DNA of 64,000 bases from Lates calcarifer (GCF_001640805.2 NC_066837.1:16538501-16602500); one strand, 5' to 3'; counted from the first letter of the stretch, positions 1-14,032 are shown. Made by a program: numbers and translations. The notes: generated by a model from the sequence alone, not told the origin.

Positions 1-339
1 CTTGGAGCTCCAGGAGCCTGATGGCTGGTGTCATGGGTTGGTCAAGGGCGGGTAAGTCACCCGTGTAAAACTGCCAAGCCACTCATCAGGACACAGAAGT
101 CAAGATGGATTATTCACAAATGTTAGTGACTGGAGGCGACACGCCAGAGGGGCTGTAATGAGAACAGCCTCATGTCAGGGGTCTTCTGTTTGTCCAGAGT
201 GAAAAATACTGTTGAGAGGTGACTGAGATGACTGGAGGTGTTGGGTTAAGCTTGAACACTGGCCACTGTTCAACTGTTTCAAAAAAATGTTTGCATTAAG
301 ATCAACAGCAGTCTCATCTTTGTGTGTTACATACAGAGC

Positions 340-830
340 TACAGGACATGGTTAGCCCAGCTTAGCATAAAGACTGGAAGCAGTGAGGAGCAAGTACAAC
401 CATGTTTGTGAGGCTGCAAGGCACAGCAATTCTTTAGGCTGAATACTATCATCAGCATGCTAACATATTCACAATGACAAATGTTACCATAAAAATGTTT
501 AGCTGGTTTACTACGTTCACCATCTCAGTTTAGAATATTAGCATGCTAACATGCACTGAACAATTAAAATGTTGATCTAATGATGAAAAGAGAGCGCAAG
601 GTATCACCAAAGATAATACAATTCATCTAGTGAGAGAGATGAATGAGTGAGGCAAATTTCATGGTAATCCATCCAAATTTGTTAAAACATTGCACTCAAA
701 ACCACAAGCTGTGACCTTCAGTGGGACACAAGAGGTAGAGTCATGAAATCACCAAAGTCATTAGAAATCATTTAAATAGCAATCCATCTTTCAGTCTGGA
801 TAAAAGTGGTAGACCAACTGACTAACCCTT
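340..830 (+). repeat. interspersed fish repeat (unknown class), copy 1
   Basis: This contains the chain of phrases TTAGCTGGTTTACTACGTTC, ATTAGCATGCTAACATGC, ATCACCAAAGATAATACAAT, AAATTTCATGGTAATCCATC, TTGCACTCAAAACCACAAG, ATCACCAAAGTCATTAG and TCAGTCTGGATAAAAGTGG. I recognise these as a high-copy repeat of spiny-rayed fishes. The phrase pairs ATCACCAAAG and AATCCATC recur inside it, so the unit is itself partly duplicated. It has no coding capacity. Confidence 0.55.
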
Positions 831-831
831 T

Positions 832-1120
832 CATGCATGGAGGTCAGCACAGTGGACAACTATTCAAAAGCGAATTTGTTGTATATGCATGGATTAAAAT
901 GACACACAATCATGGTTCTTTTGTTAAATTTCTCAAATAGTGATTATATGAAAGCAGAAAGTTTCACTTAATTGCATGTCCATTAAAGTGGACATTATGC
1001 ATTACTGTTCATAATTAGGCTACAAATCATGTTGTACTAAAACCTTACTGATGCGTAAATACTTTGTGTATAGAAGCAACTTGCAAAGAGGCCTTTGCAA
1101 GTTGCGGCAAAGTCTAGGTA
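832..1120. repeat. AT-rich repeat-like segment with internal palindromes
   Basis: This follows directly after the repeat at 340-830. It has TTTCATGCATGGAGGTCAG, CACAGTGGACAACTATTC and a TGTCCATTAAAGTGGACA mini-palindrome (about 978-995), then a perfect 13-bp hairpin (1076-1105). The TTTCATGCATG and GTGGACA phrases occur in a dispersed fish repeat I recall. The class is unknown and the limits are approximate. Confidence 0.35.
1076..1105. repeat. perfect 13-bp inverted repeat, 4-nt loop
   Basis: The left arm GCAACTTGCAAAG (1076-1088) is the exact reverse complement of the right arm CTTTGCAAGTTGC (1093-1105), with loop AGGC at 1089-1092. It lies at the edge of a repeat-like segment. It could form a cruciform or RNA hairpin, but no known small RNA is recognised. 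Confidence 0.8.
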
Positions 1121-4100
1121 TTTTTGCCTAAGAAATGACTTCAAGGGTATAACATATAAATAACTCTGCCCTGAAACATCTCTGACTGTAGCTCAGAGAT
1201 ACAATCTGTGAGCAGGCACTGAGCCAGGACACAGCTGGTTTACTGAGCTTTAACATGTCCTGAGTCCAGCTCTACACTTTAGAAACAGACATGAGATTGA
1301 TATCAATCTTCTCATCTTACTCTAAAAATAAAAGCAAATAAGCAAATTTCCTCCAAAATATATTACACCACTCTTTTAATTAATCACCTCTTTTTCTGTT
1401 TGCTCAATTTTCATTTAGATGACAAATGTGATTAAATGTCAGTGAAATCTAGAATTCTCCTCCGTACATCACAGTGGCACAAATTACCGCACATGCTTTT
1501 TAATCAATTATCTCTCACTTGCTTGGATTGAACTTTAGTTTTAAATGAAAAGTTAAAGTTCAAAAATTCACTCTCCAGCACTTGCTTACATGTGCCCTCT
1601 GGACCAACTTACACTCACATGCACCGCTGCAATCTGTATACGTTTGAGATCTAATGCTCATGTGCAAGAATACAGATATGTGAACTACACATATCCATCC
1701 ACGTGCGAAATCAGTCATATATGTTAGTCATGCAGGAGACTGAGCACTCCCCGGGTTAGGTACACTACTTCCACTCCACATCACCCCCCCCCCCCCTTTT
1801 TTTTATTTACCCACAGGGACAGAAATGATGTGTTACTTTTCACTGTAATGAGGTAATAACATTGCAGTGTCAAGTGATGGAGGACGGATTGGCAGAGGTG
1901 GAGAAGACGTTAGAGTACGTACACTGACAGTAAATATCACTGCACTCGGTTCAGGAAGGTAATGAAGGTTTTCTCATGGATGACTGACGGCTAATGCACC
2001 TTTCACCTCTAACCTCACACTACAATCTAAATCCATCAGTGTTTGAGCATCAGCTTCAGTGTGCTGACTTTTAAATGAATTGTAATAATGAGTGTGGTTT
2101 GCCCTGACATTATTATTCCATCTGTGGATACAGTATATTTCCTCCAACCCTCTCCACTATCCATACTGCCATCTGTTCACCACACACAGGATGAGGCTGG
2201 TGAGGTTCTGAATTCTTTTTCATCGTCAACAAATCCCATGAACAGATCAAAACTAAGGATGAATCAGTTCTACTAACAAATTTCATATAGCTTATTCCTG
2301 TGCCATAGACCTCAACTGTTACACACATTGTTGCACTGGGTGACGTGTTCCTTCATTACAAAGAAAATGTGCACTGTAGTTTTATTTTATTTCTCATACA
2401 ACCTGCTGCCATAAATGCTCCATAGAGAAGAGCTGAAAATAGTCCCCAACAAATGGCCTATTTTCTCCTATTTGAGTAATGTTTTAAAAACCACAGACCT
2501 GTTTTAAAGGATATGCATCTTCAGAAAGACCAGTGGATGGGTGGATGGATTGATATAGGTACAGTGGAAAGAACTGATAAAAACTAATGCATTATTAATT
2601 TTGGTATTTTCTTTGGATTTGTTGAAAGTATGAAAAATACTGAATAACGCTAGCCTCATCCTTCAGGTCAAAACAACAACAACAAAAAAACAACCTTGGT
2701 TGAGTTGTATCGAACCATGCAGATAGTGTAGTTTTGGTTTTATTTGCCATAGTTTTGACATTTTGAAGTTTCTGCCTCCACCTCACTGTACAGTGGAGGT
2801 GAATGGTTTAGTTTAGTTAAAAATTCAGCAGACACCTCTTCTCAGAGACAAAGTCATGTCTTGTTACTGTGGATAATTAACTCACTGTCAACAGAAGGAT
2901 ATTTCCTCTGCTCAGGCCCATGGTTACAAATGAGTACACTAAGGTCATGTCCTCAGCGTTTCATTTATTTATTCATTGGTGAACTGGGGGTTTAACGGCC
3001 TGAGGGGAGTTTAAATTGTACAATTAAAAACCTACACACAGTGATTATTCTATAAGCCTTTTCCAGTACCCTTAGATTCAACAAGTTTAAAACTGACTAC
3101 TTTAAGCCAGCAAACTAGTAAATAGATAAAAATGTTTCAGAATTTCTCCACCAGAATTTTAATCCAGGCTGTAAAGAGAGAGCTTTGAACCATCGTTTAG
3201 ACCTTCATGTATAATTGAACAGTTAACTCAATGAATGAAATATGAAAAATCAAAATAATTTAAAATATGGACGCATTCCTTTTTGGCTTCTGGTCAGAAC
3301 TGTCTGAGGGAGGTTTGGTGTGTGGTGGGTGGAGGTACAGTTGACCTCAGTGTTTCTAAAACCCTAGCTTTTCCTGCAGAACATAGTTTCAGTGTAAACT
3401 CTTTTGATCTACAAATTATCCAGATTAATCAGGACATTGTTGCTGCTGAATTATTTAAATGTCATTTTTTCAATTCTGTGAGTACGACAGCTGATATAGG
3501 GTCTATAGCACCTCAGACACACTTATCTCTAAACCTTGGTAAATAAAACCAAAACTATCTGCTTGGCCAGATACCACCCGAGGTAAATGGGCAAATATAT
3601 ATTTTTATTCGGGTGAACTGACCCATCAAGTAGTCCAAGTCGTGCTACAGTATATTGTGCAGATGCGACCTCTCTTTTCCATCACTGAGTCACACTGCTG
3701 CTCTGGATCTTGTTTTTTCATTTCCTCTCACTTACGTACTCTCACAGTATCCGTTTCTCCTTCAACCCCCTAAACTCCCTCTTTGTCTTGATATCGCTCT
3801 CTCCTGATTCTTTCTTTCTAAAAGTGGGCTCAGAGCAGTGTAATCACTTGTGAGACCAAACCTGTCATTCAGAGGGATCGTGAGGGCACTACTTACTTCA
3901 TTCTCTCCTTCTTAGATTACGGCTAATCATCATCTCATTCTGCTTTCTCTTTCATATCCTAATCATGCCTATTTAATTTCTGTCCTTTATTCACTTGGTA
4001 TTAGTGTTTTTTTTCTCCCTCTCTTTTTCTGTTGACCCACTCACCCCACCCCACCCTCGCCCTATCTTTTTCCTCTCTGCTTTTACATAATGTCCTGCAG

Positions 4101-5290
4101 CTCCATTAGTTCATATCACAGAGGTGTAAAGTGTCCTGAGGGTGGGGGCTGGGGGAGTGGGGGGATAACAGTCTGTGTGTGTCATTACAGGGGCCGCCTG
4201 CCTCCCTGCACGCTTGCTTCCCTGCCTGCCGTATCATATCATACACTACTCAAGCATGAGCCCAAGAAAGTGGTTTGTCACCTCATTTTCAAGCTCTGTT
4301 TTTGTGTCTCCCTTCTGTAAGTTGTAATTTACTGTCTGTGAGGTCGGTTACATTTTGTAATTTGTGCTGTCAGATTTGGTTAGACACTGTTGAAAATGAG
4401 TAGAGGGACTACAGGCTGGACAGGTATAAACATGTGTCTCTGGTTGTTATATAAAGGACTTTTTAAAAACTAAGATAGACTTGTGATGTGTGAGAATTCA
4501 CATGCAAATTCAAAACCTTTTGGTGCTGGATATTTGGAATTATGTCTGAGATGTTACTCACATAGATAAAATTAGATTTGTTACATAACGATAATAATGG
4601 TGGCAGATTTACCATGAAAAACTGAAAACAATGGTTCCTTGATTTCAGACAGAGGTTGATAACACAAGCATTTTACACAGTGTATCACACTGTACATCAG
4701 TAGTTAACTGGGTAACTAAGCTACTGGTAGTGCCATAAAAAGGTTGAAAACGCCATCTTCTGTGGACTTCTTATCGTTTCAAGCTGACTTGTTATAAAAT
4801 GAGAATCTTGCAAAAGGATCTCTGCCCTACACACAAAATCGTGCTTTAAAAACTGAGGCTGAAGGTGTGTGTTCTATTCAAAAAGTCAGCATCCTCTCCA
4901 GAGGAAATTAGAAGTAAAGAAAGATTGTTCTTGTGTTGCATGGTACAGTTATTTAACTGTCCTGTTTGGCTGCTTAACATATCTGTTACCTACTTGTTTG
5001 TCTTGGGTTGCTGGAGTAGAAATTTAAAAGTCAGACAGAGCAGCTAACGTTAGCCTAAACTCTGCCACCATCCTGGTTCAGCTTCCACACAGTGAGGAAA
5101 CACTGCACAGCGGATCTGTGAATGGGGCCTTTGTAACATAACCTGTAGCAAATTCCATCAGCAGCCTGTAAGACTGTGTATAATTATGACAATCACAAGC
5201 CCACTACTTACTTTGGGATGTAATGTTTAATATGTGTCCTCTGTTTGACAAAAACATTAAAAGAAAATAAATCATAAATAAAACAAAACC

Positions 5291-5310
5291 AAAAAAAAAA
5301 AAAAAAAAAA
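5291..5310 (+). repeat. poly-A run
   Basis: 20 A residues after AAATAAATCATAAATAAAAC-type sequence. This looks like the tail of an old retroinsertion whose body I cannot identify. Confidence 0.75.
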
Positions 5311-8300
5311 CATCTATCATTGTTTTTCCAGGGTGGGCCAGCCTGCCTGGTTTAAATGTTTGATGGGACTGTCCTGACCATGTGGTTGTGGCTATGTTCT
5401 CTATCTATCAAACTAATTTAATCAATAAAGCATGTAAATAGCTCCTACAGGATTTGTGAGGAAATTTCTTGGGTCCTCCTCATCTCTTTTTCTCCTTTTG
5501 TTGCTTTTTGCTTTATTATGTTTATCAAATGGTAGAGTCCATGTAAATGCAACAAAGAGCTGTAATCCTCAGCACTTTAATAATAATAAAAAAAAAAGGG
5601 TAAATGTATGAAAAAGCCTTAAAAGAGAGTCTCGTATTCCACTGATATACTTTCAAATCTCCATTTTTTCTGTGGCAGGTCATGGCCAATTAATGTGTTG
5701 TTGTCAGTTTAAGTCTTTGTTTCTTTATATCACTATTCACACTTCCACTCTCATCCTCAGTTAAATCAAACGTTGCTTTGGTGTTTCAGCCTCAGGAATC
5801 TCAAAATAGTCTAGGTGTAGTGGCACTGAATCTGCAACAGTTAGCTGTGTGAATTACCCCCCCCACACACACACACACACACTCAGAAAAAGGCTGGTAA
5901 AGCAGTGAATCACTTCTGAGGCATTATTCAACCTTTGTGCAGATACGGCACCAGAGAGCTAGCTCAGTAACACAAACCTCCATGTCTCATTCCCGCTCCC
6001 GGAGGTACAGCACTGCTGCCTAACATGTGAGTATAACCTCCAGTTAAGACGGTGACTCCACACTCTCAGTGAACTCACTGGAGACCCAGCGGATTGGCAG
6101 AAATACACAGTGCTTTAATGCACACACTCATCTGCGTAAATAAAACACAAAGTTTTCTGTTTTTTCCTCCACAGATCGATCCCCACAGTGCTGACGTCTC
6201 TCCCTCTCAGTGTCACACATTTAAATGAAATATGTCTGCCTGTGGAGAGTCAGGGGCTGCAGCATGATTTAAACCCATTAAGACAGTGAGCACTGGGTGC
6301 GTTTGATTTCGCTCCTGATTGTCACGGACACTTCATTGGGTGCATAGTCGGCGCTGAGCCTGCCTCTGCGGCTGCAGCTGCTGCGTCAGTGTGCAGTACA
6401 GTACGGGGAGCTGAGGGGAGCGAGCCTCAAGCAGGAGGGCTGAAAGGATTTGGCAACTCATCTCCATGTCATGCCAATGAAAGCCTGTCTCCAATTAGAT
6501 TTGCAGAGGAAGAGCGACATATTGGCCCACTGCTCAACAAGCCCTGGTGGGAGAGGATTGGAGGGTAGAGAGACAGAGCAAGGAGAGGGAACAGGGAGAG
6601 AGAGGGAGAGGTAGACAAAGAAGAAAGAGAGAGGGAGAGTGGGAGAGAGGGGGTGGCTGTTAAGGCTGAGAGAGATAGAGAGGAGTCTCGCTTGAGAAAA
6701 CAGGCAAACCCTTAGAACTCACAGAGACAGAGGCTCACAAACACACACATGCACACATACACACATGACAGCGCACACACACACTCGCACACACAAGTGG
6801 CAGCGTACACATCGTTCCCTCTAACACTCAGCTTTTTCCACTTCATCACACTCGTCTTTCTCCACCTTTCATCTTCCTCCCTCTGTCTCTCTCTGTCTCT
6901 CTCTCTCTCCTCACAGTCTGAGCGCTGCCACCGCTGCTTGTCAATCCTCCACAGTTTGAGCCCAACGTGCTTCATCATCACATTTCTAATCAAACACACA
7001 CGGTGTCTTAATTAATCTCATATTTGGCTGTTTAATTATCAATGACCCTGTTTCCACGTCTCTATCCCCAGCTCCATTCAGCACACTTGATTTTTAACAT
7101 CCCATAATGCTCTGATTGAAATACTCTTGCTATTTTTGTCAAGGAAATGATTTCAGAAGCACTGAAATGTGATTCACTCCCACAGCGGCCAGTGGAGCGA
7201 TGATGATGGCACTGCTTTCTATACAAGACGATTTTCTGGATATGAGGCTGCTTTTGAGAACATAAAATATAGTTAGCAGTAACAAGGACAGAATAAAAAA
7301 TGTATTAACTTCCAGCCATTCTGAATTGTTATTAAACACTATTATTTGTGATAAAAGTCTGATTCTACTGATTAAGAGCTGCTGGAGTGTACAATTGACA
7401 ATTCACTATGATTATGTGAGTGATCAGAAATCAGCCAGGATGGCAGGAAGTAATTTGCTTATTTTTGGGGGGTCGTGTGTTTAAATTAACAGGATTAATT
7501 TAACCCAGCAATAAACACTTTTAGTCAAAGCTTTGACTCATGCATCGTAATTGTAGCTGATGTTCTTTGTTTTGTCTTTCTTCAGTGCAGCTGAATAATT
7601 CTGATATATTAAGGTCAAGATAAAGAAGCAGCATTTAGATGTGAAAGAGGAAGAAAATTCTGTGAATAATCTTCTCATTTTAGTTCCTATTTTCACTAAA
7701 ATCGTTATTTTGTTTCAGCAGTGGCATTTCATTTCCAGCAGAGGTGTCGGAAGTTGTCGGTCTACATGACCTGAAACGACCTCAGCAAACAGACAAGCAA
7801 TGACGTGACCAAAAAAAAAGACTTTGTTGCATGTAGTAGTGCGCATATACTCCCAAACTGTTTGAGCACCTTTACACATGAACCAGAGGTCACCTGGCTG
7901 CAACCTCATGTGACAAAACAACACAATGGTCCAACCAAACCCCCCCAGGACACCAACCTGCACAAATACAGAGATTTCTAGGACTGAATATACACAAACA
8001 CACACACACACACAAACAATCAAAAAGCAATGTTTATGAAAACTGCAGGTCTATAGGAATATATTCTCACAGATTTCAAATGTACAAATATGATTAAACG
8101 TAGTCAGAACAGGCAACAGATTGATACACACACACACACACTCAAAAGGTTTCAAATATTGCCATATACCTCCAGAGGGGAAAGATTTTAAACAAGTTTC
8201 TACCAGTTTACACAACAAAAATAGCTCTGCAGCTCCAGCAGAGTTCTCAATGTCTGTGCTGAATTTAAACATGAACACTGCAAAAATAGGCACAAATTAT

Positions 8301-8390
8301 CATTGAAAAATTATTATCTCACATTATTTCTAGTGCCCTGCTTTCCCATTTCAGTAAGGTACAACAAAATATGTGGGCTAAAATATACCA

Positions 8391-8414
8391 TATATATATA
8401 TATATATATATATA
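8391..8414. repeat. TA microsatellite
   Basis: About 12 TA units. Confidence 0.85.
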
Positions 8415-9069
8415 CCATAAAACATTTGAAGGAGCATCTCAGATAATTGTGGTCAAATCTGAACTGCATGAGATGTGTTTTTTTTAAACATATATATACC
8501 TTTATTTAAAGTACAGCTGTTGCACAGAAAGTGTATTTATATTAAGACCTATACTGTGTAAGTGCAGCACGTACAAAAATAATTATACGTTGATTTCTCA
8601 GTAGTGACTGGAAGTCAGCTTTCTCTTTTCCTCCTCACACCTGGTGAGTAAAGCTCGCAAATCAAATCATGCAAATTATGTCTTACAGTAGCTACTTATA
8701 GTACGCACGATACATCAGCTCTCTGCAGAAAGCTGGTACTGGTTATAAGATAACACAGCTTAACAAAGCCAAAGCCATCAACATATTTGCATGCTTGGTT
8801 ATATGACTGGTATGCTGTATGCCTAATTGTTTGCTTGTTTTCTGCTCTGTTAGCAGCAAAGCCCAAGAATCACGGCGTCGGCCAGTCAGCTGTCTTGATA
8901 TTTGGCTTCTTAAACAGAATGCACCTTCACTCCCTCTGTTAAACTGGCTCTTCTTCAAATGACCATCCTTCCCACATTAGACTGTGCTGACATTATATAC
9001 AGGTCGGCATGCAAAGGCTACATCTGCTGCTGACAACACCCCTGCTGCTCATCTTATTCTGTTCAGAGT

Positions 9070-9545
9070 ATTCTTGTCTGTCATCGTTCCAGGCTACTGC
9101 AACGAAAGACTGGAACAATCTGCAAAAAAAGCCGACTTTTGAGAACTCTATTATGGACACTTTCTTCGCTTTCTCTGCTGTTTGTTCCGTGCATATTGTT
9201 TTATTGCTGCTCTTTTACTGCTGCTGTTTTAGCGTTGCCTGCTTGTGCATGCTTCTACTATGCTGTTGACGTGTTGTCTGACGCTGCTTCTGCTGCTGTT
9301 TGCTACCTGCCCAATGTTGTGTGATAGACTGCATGTAATTAATGTAATGCTTGTTGACACATATTATGCTTGTTGTGATTGCACATTACTAATGGATGCG
9401 TTGAAATGTTTTTTGGATGTGTGCTTGCTGTTCTTTCAGCTTTTGATTTTATTTTTTTAGCCCCTAGCTGCCACCATAAATAGGAATTTGTTCTTAATGA
9501 CTTGCCTGGTTATGTAAAGGTTAAAAAAAATAAATGAAATAAAAT
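9070..9545 (+). mobile_element. 3' end of an L2-type LINE copy
   Basis: The plus strand encodes SSFQATATKDWNNLQKKPTF (about 9085-9145), which matches the conserved C-terminal tail of fish L2-like LINE ORF2. After a diverged 3' UTR comes AATTTGTTCTTAATGACTTG followed by CCTGGTTATGTAAAGG (about 9484-9525), the near-universal 3' terminus of teleost L2 elements. An A-rich tail with AATAAA-like repeats (9522-9545) follows. Only the last half kilobase of the element is present, as expected for 5' truncation. It lies inside grin2b intron 1, in the orientation opposite to the gene. Confidence 0.8.
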
Positions 9546-10901
9546 TTAGTACAGAAGTATTGGTCGTTTCTGCTCAACCAACACTTTGGTGCATGACAAG
9601 GTATCTTTAAGACTAATGACTGGATTTCTGTTAAATGTACTGAAGGTGTTCACTGTTAGCTATAAAGGTTTATCACCACCATGCCAAAGTTCACTCTTCA
9701 GGAATTATTAAAATCTAATAAGAAGACTGTCATTAAATTTACTACATGTTCTCCAGAGCATGAACCCTTCTCATCTCAGACACTCCACATGCCCCATGTG
9801 CTCTCTTGTAGGCCCAGTGCAAAATGCTAACTTTGTACAAAATATATGGAGAAAAGACATATTAAATATAATAAAATATTAATCATATTAATAACACAAT
9901 CATATAATTAATCATATTTTTAAGCTCCACAAGTAAAAGTAACAAGCGCAAGATGATCAGTATGTTACCATTATACTGGGATGTGGTAAATACTGCAGCC
10001 CATTATCAGGTCCTCTCTGGTATACAGTAGTTTTCAGACATTAAGCTGTGACCCAGTCACAGTATCTATTATCCGAAAGCTAGCAGTTAAGCCACATGCT
10101 CACACGCTGTCTAGATGAGTCAACTTTATCCTGATTTATCAAGAAGATATGGCACTTAGTAACAATGACATCATCTGTGAATCTCATACCAAGTAGGGAA
10201 AAGTGGGCTCAATCGCTGGCTGAGGAAATGAACAAGGCAGAATGCCACGTGCCTTATACTTGGCTAAGTGCAGTGTGTTAGCCTGCTGCTGACAGACTCA
10301 GAGGAGGCGGCTGCATTCAGTCGTCACTCAGGGAATAAAAGTCCCCTGTGTTGCACTAAATTTGAAGCTTTTACGTTGTTACTTCAAACTTCACATTGTC
10401 GCTTAGAAAGCCAATTATTCAATTACTCTCATTTATTTACCCGCCATTATAAAGTGCAAACACGCCTGGAGGCATGCTGGAGCAGTGAAAGGGACACCTG
10501 TACTGCACTTCTGTTTATTCAGACGGCTGAGAAGCGGACAAGACACATAACAAACAGCTCTAGAGGGATTTAGTCCCACGCTAACTGGAGCTCACTCCAG
10601 TAAACAAAACCATCCAAGTATACCTAGGCATCTAAGAATTTTAATGACTTATGATTAACACACACACAAAAAAAACCAGTTTTTCCTCTTACTGTAAGCC
10701 AGATGTGATACGAACTACAGCCAGCGCTCAACCATCAGAATCCATTAAAGCACTAGAGGGTTTCTATTATCTTCTCTCAAAGACTCCATCATGTCTTCAA
10801 TTCTGCACCACTAGCTACTGAAGCGTAATCATCAACTGAATGTCTAATTACAACAAATTAATCTCTTTGTCTCACAAACACATTTTACTCTCATTATACA
10901 T

Positions 10902-10963
10902 ACACACACACACACACACACATACATACGCACATACTCCCACAGGCATGCGCTGCTCAGCAA

Positions 10964-11008
<45 letters not shown>
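10902..11008. repeat. two CA microsatellites
   Basis: CA runs at 10902-10922 and 10967-11008, separated by a CATACATACGCACATAC-type spacer. Confidence 0.85.
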
Positions 11009-11009
<1 letters not shown>

Positions 11010-11654
11010 ATGTAAAGGCTCCTCTGAAAGCACAAGAAACTAGTGTTTGCCTCAAGCTTTCTCCACCACTCCACTGCTATCGCCACTGTGTGCACCACGA
11101 GGAAGATACAATTAATTGTCTGATTCAATCTCCCGCTGTTACATCTGACGCTCTGGCAGCACTCACATCATGTCAGTCAAGCCCAAAGCCTTGTCCTGAC
11201 ACAGAGTGGCAGAGATGATGGCGGAGAACAACAGATGAAATCTAGTCTGCAGAGCAACTGGTAAGTAACAGCTGTGAAACCGTTCAAAGTCACAAAAGGA
11301 GCTACACACATAAAATCATCATGTGAAAAAGTAACACGAGAAAACTTGTCAGAAACAGCGAGCCCAGTGAGACAATGAAGGGAGGAGGGGGCAAAATAGG
11401 GGAGGGAGTCAATTTAGCATGACCTTTGGCCTCGCTATTTAATGGGAAGCTACTTCAGGAGGAGTTGATTAAGCTCATTAGCGCAGCGGAGAATGCAGGT
11501 AATTAATCACTGACACATGGGAGCTCTGCATGCTGATTGGGCCAGATCCCACCAATCCAAACGAACCAGAGACCCAATTAGACCTGACCCCGGCTGCCAC
11601 ATGACCTGGCTAAACTGGTGTGCCAGAATCTGCATGTGTGTTTGTGAGTGTGTA

Positions 11655-11656
<2 letters not shown>

Positions 11657-11696
<40 letters not shown>

Positions 11697-11722
11697 AGTG
11701 TGTGTGTGTGAGAGAGAGAGAG
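11657..11722. repeat. compound GT/GA microsatellite
   Basis: About 19 TG units (11657-11694), then GAGAGTGTGTGTGTG and a GA run to 11722. Confidence 0.85.
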
Positions 11723-12301
11723 GTAAAGGCAGTGAAGAGAAAAGGAAAAGGGAGAAAGACAGAAAGAGCCAAGCCTAGATATGGGTAATTAGATTGAATA
11801 TTGATTAAAAATTAATTTCACAGTTTACACTTGGTTCAGTTAATCTGTTTTTCCACCCTTGAAGGCTTTTTATGAAGCAGAGGCAGCAGAGGTTGAGATA
11901 TTGACAACACTCTAAATAAAAATGATATCCTACATTTCCCACAATGCAACAAATAGCACTGTTTCATTTGACACTCTGGTGCCTGGTAAATGCCCACGTC
12001 TTTCAAACATCACATCTCAGTCCGAGTGATTAGTAACCTGATCATGTGAAATCTGTGAACTGCCCCTTTAATCTGGTGGCACAAGTTAGATCTGAGGATG
12101 CCTGGTTTACAGGCACACATGGCGGAACCTGAGCCATTATCACTCTCACTGCACTCGTATGTTGAAGCTGAGGTCGTCACAATGACTCGGCCCTGGCCCG
12201 ATATGTTTGCTCTTCTCCCAGTCAAACGCAACTTAACTACTAGGGTGAACAGTTTGGATGACAGGTGCTTGAGCTAGCCTGTACAGAGCGCTCGTGCGAG
12301 C

Positions 12302-12322
12302 ACACATACACACACACACACA

Positions 12323-12371
<49 letters not shown>
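12302..12371. repeat. CA microsatellite, interrupted
   Basis: About 70 bp of CA repeats with one CACC interruption near 12330. Confidence 0.9.
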
Positions 12372-12373
<2 letters not shown>

Positions 12374-13994
12374 TCCCCATCCTGTAACTGTAGGCACTTT
12401 GTAGCTTCAATAACTGGTCCCATTTCGGATCTGGTTCCAAGTTGGCAAAATACCTGGATCTATTAAGCTCCACAGCCATTCACAGTCTCTCTCTGATAAT
12501 CTCTTTTGCCTCTTTCTGACACCACACACATCTAAAAGAGAAAACCTGGTGACATACGACCACATGCTAACACAGCAGCACTGTTAACAAGACTGGCTCA
12601 CTAAATGTGGCAGACTATCTTTACTTACTGTTTCAAAGTGTTAATACACTTCACCAAAATCAGCCAAACACTAGCAGCTAGGTCCTTTATTTACCTCAGT
12701 GTCACTTCCTTTATAAGGCTATTACAGTATTTGAAACTCAGGTATTATTTGAATACTGGCTTTTTTAATGACCATTTACAGTATTTACTTACAAGAGCTC
12801 CACCCCAGCCTACTATTGATGTTATAGTGTATTCTCTGACCCATCTGATTTTGTGAAATGTAGCATTGCAACAAAGCTATGTTAAGTGCATCGTGCATGC
12901 AGAAAAATCAGTGATTTATGTAGCTGAAACTTGCTGAACGATAAAGTACAGTTAATATCATTTCCACTTTTTACTTCCATAGCGTCTGCAGCTGCACAGC
13001 CCCCCAGTCCCCCAGTGAGGAATGAGCAACATTTTCCCCCGAAGCAAAAGACAAAATGAGTCAGGTTGGGGTTAATATATGTGACAGAGCAGTGCTGAAA
13101 GCCCTACATCTTTTCAGTACAGTAGCATCTCTGTGGTTTAGTGATGATAATTGGATTTGGATTGAATTATTATTTATATTTGTAATAATTAGTGATACAC
13201 TCTGATAGCTCACATGGTAAATTCAGCATCCTGTCAATTTCCACAACACAGACTTTATCAGTAGAACAACAGAATCATGTTATACTCAGCCATGTTGCTC
13301 TAACAGATGTAAAGTGTGAAGTTTCATCAGTAAACATTTCCAGTTTTACTTTGGATTGCTGCTCAGCTACGTCTAATGAAACTCACTTCCTGAAGGTGTT
13401 TCACATTAAAAGCCTACCAGGAAAGGGGGGAATTATGCCCTTCGGTTCACTTTTAATGTGAAACAGTGCTGAAACAAGTGATGAGTTTCAAATGAAAATG
13501 TGAACAAGAAAAGCACAGTGGAAATAATTAGTGAGTTAAAACAATACTTCTATTAAAAGGAAAAACTCAGAGGTGTAGGGAGGTAATTATGATATGATCC
13601 TGAATTTACTGTGACAGCAGGTAAAAATGAAGAAAGTGGTGAATTTGTTTAAGGGCAAACAGCATCAAAGGCAAATTAAAACCAAAGCATATGCTAAAAT
13701 ATGATGAAATATACTTAAAAAAACAAGAAATTATGAATAATAGTCAGTGTCTGTTATATGCCTAATTATGGCCTAATTATCTGTGCAAAGGTAAATGAAT
13801 GCTCCAGCCAGTATCTGTTTAATTTACAGTATTTATGAAAAGAAATTTGAAAAAATGTATCAGTTGAGGGACTAAAAGTGAACACAGAGCACACTCTCTG
13901 CACTGTGTCCTGCAGTGCATTACACATTCCTTGGCTGATCTCCAGGTGTAAGCACTTTATGTGAACCTTTAACCATGTCAGAATGCATGTTTGC

Positions 13995-14032
13995 CCTCCT
14001 TCCTTCCCTCCCTCCCTCCCTCCCTCTTCCCT
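13995..14032. repeat. CCTT/CCCT tetranucleotide repeat
   Basis: CCTTCCTTCCCTCCCTCCCT-type pyrimidine repeat of about 38 bp. Confidence 0.8.

Noticed and set aside
1..60. Possible exon end with GGGCGG/GTAAGTCAC on the plus strand
   Set aside because: The donor-like sequence is good, but it is on the strand opposite grin2b, has no recognisable coding upstream, and the window begins there.
10840..12480. Cys/Val-rich (VCVCVC) and His/Thr-rich (HTHTHT) ORFs here and elsewhere
   Set aside because: They are translations of CA/GT microsatellites.
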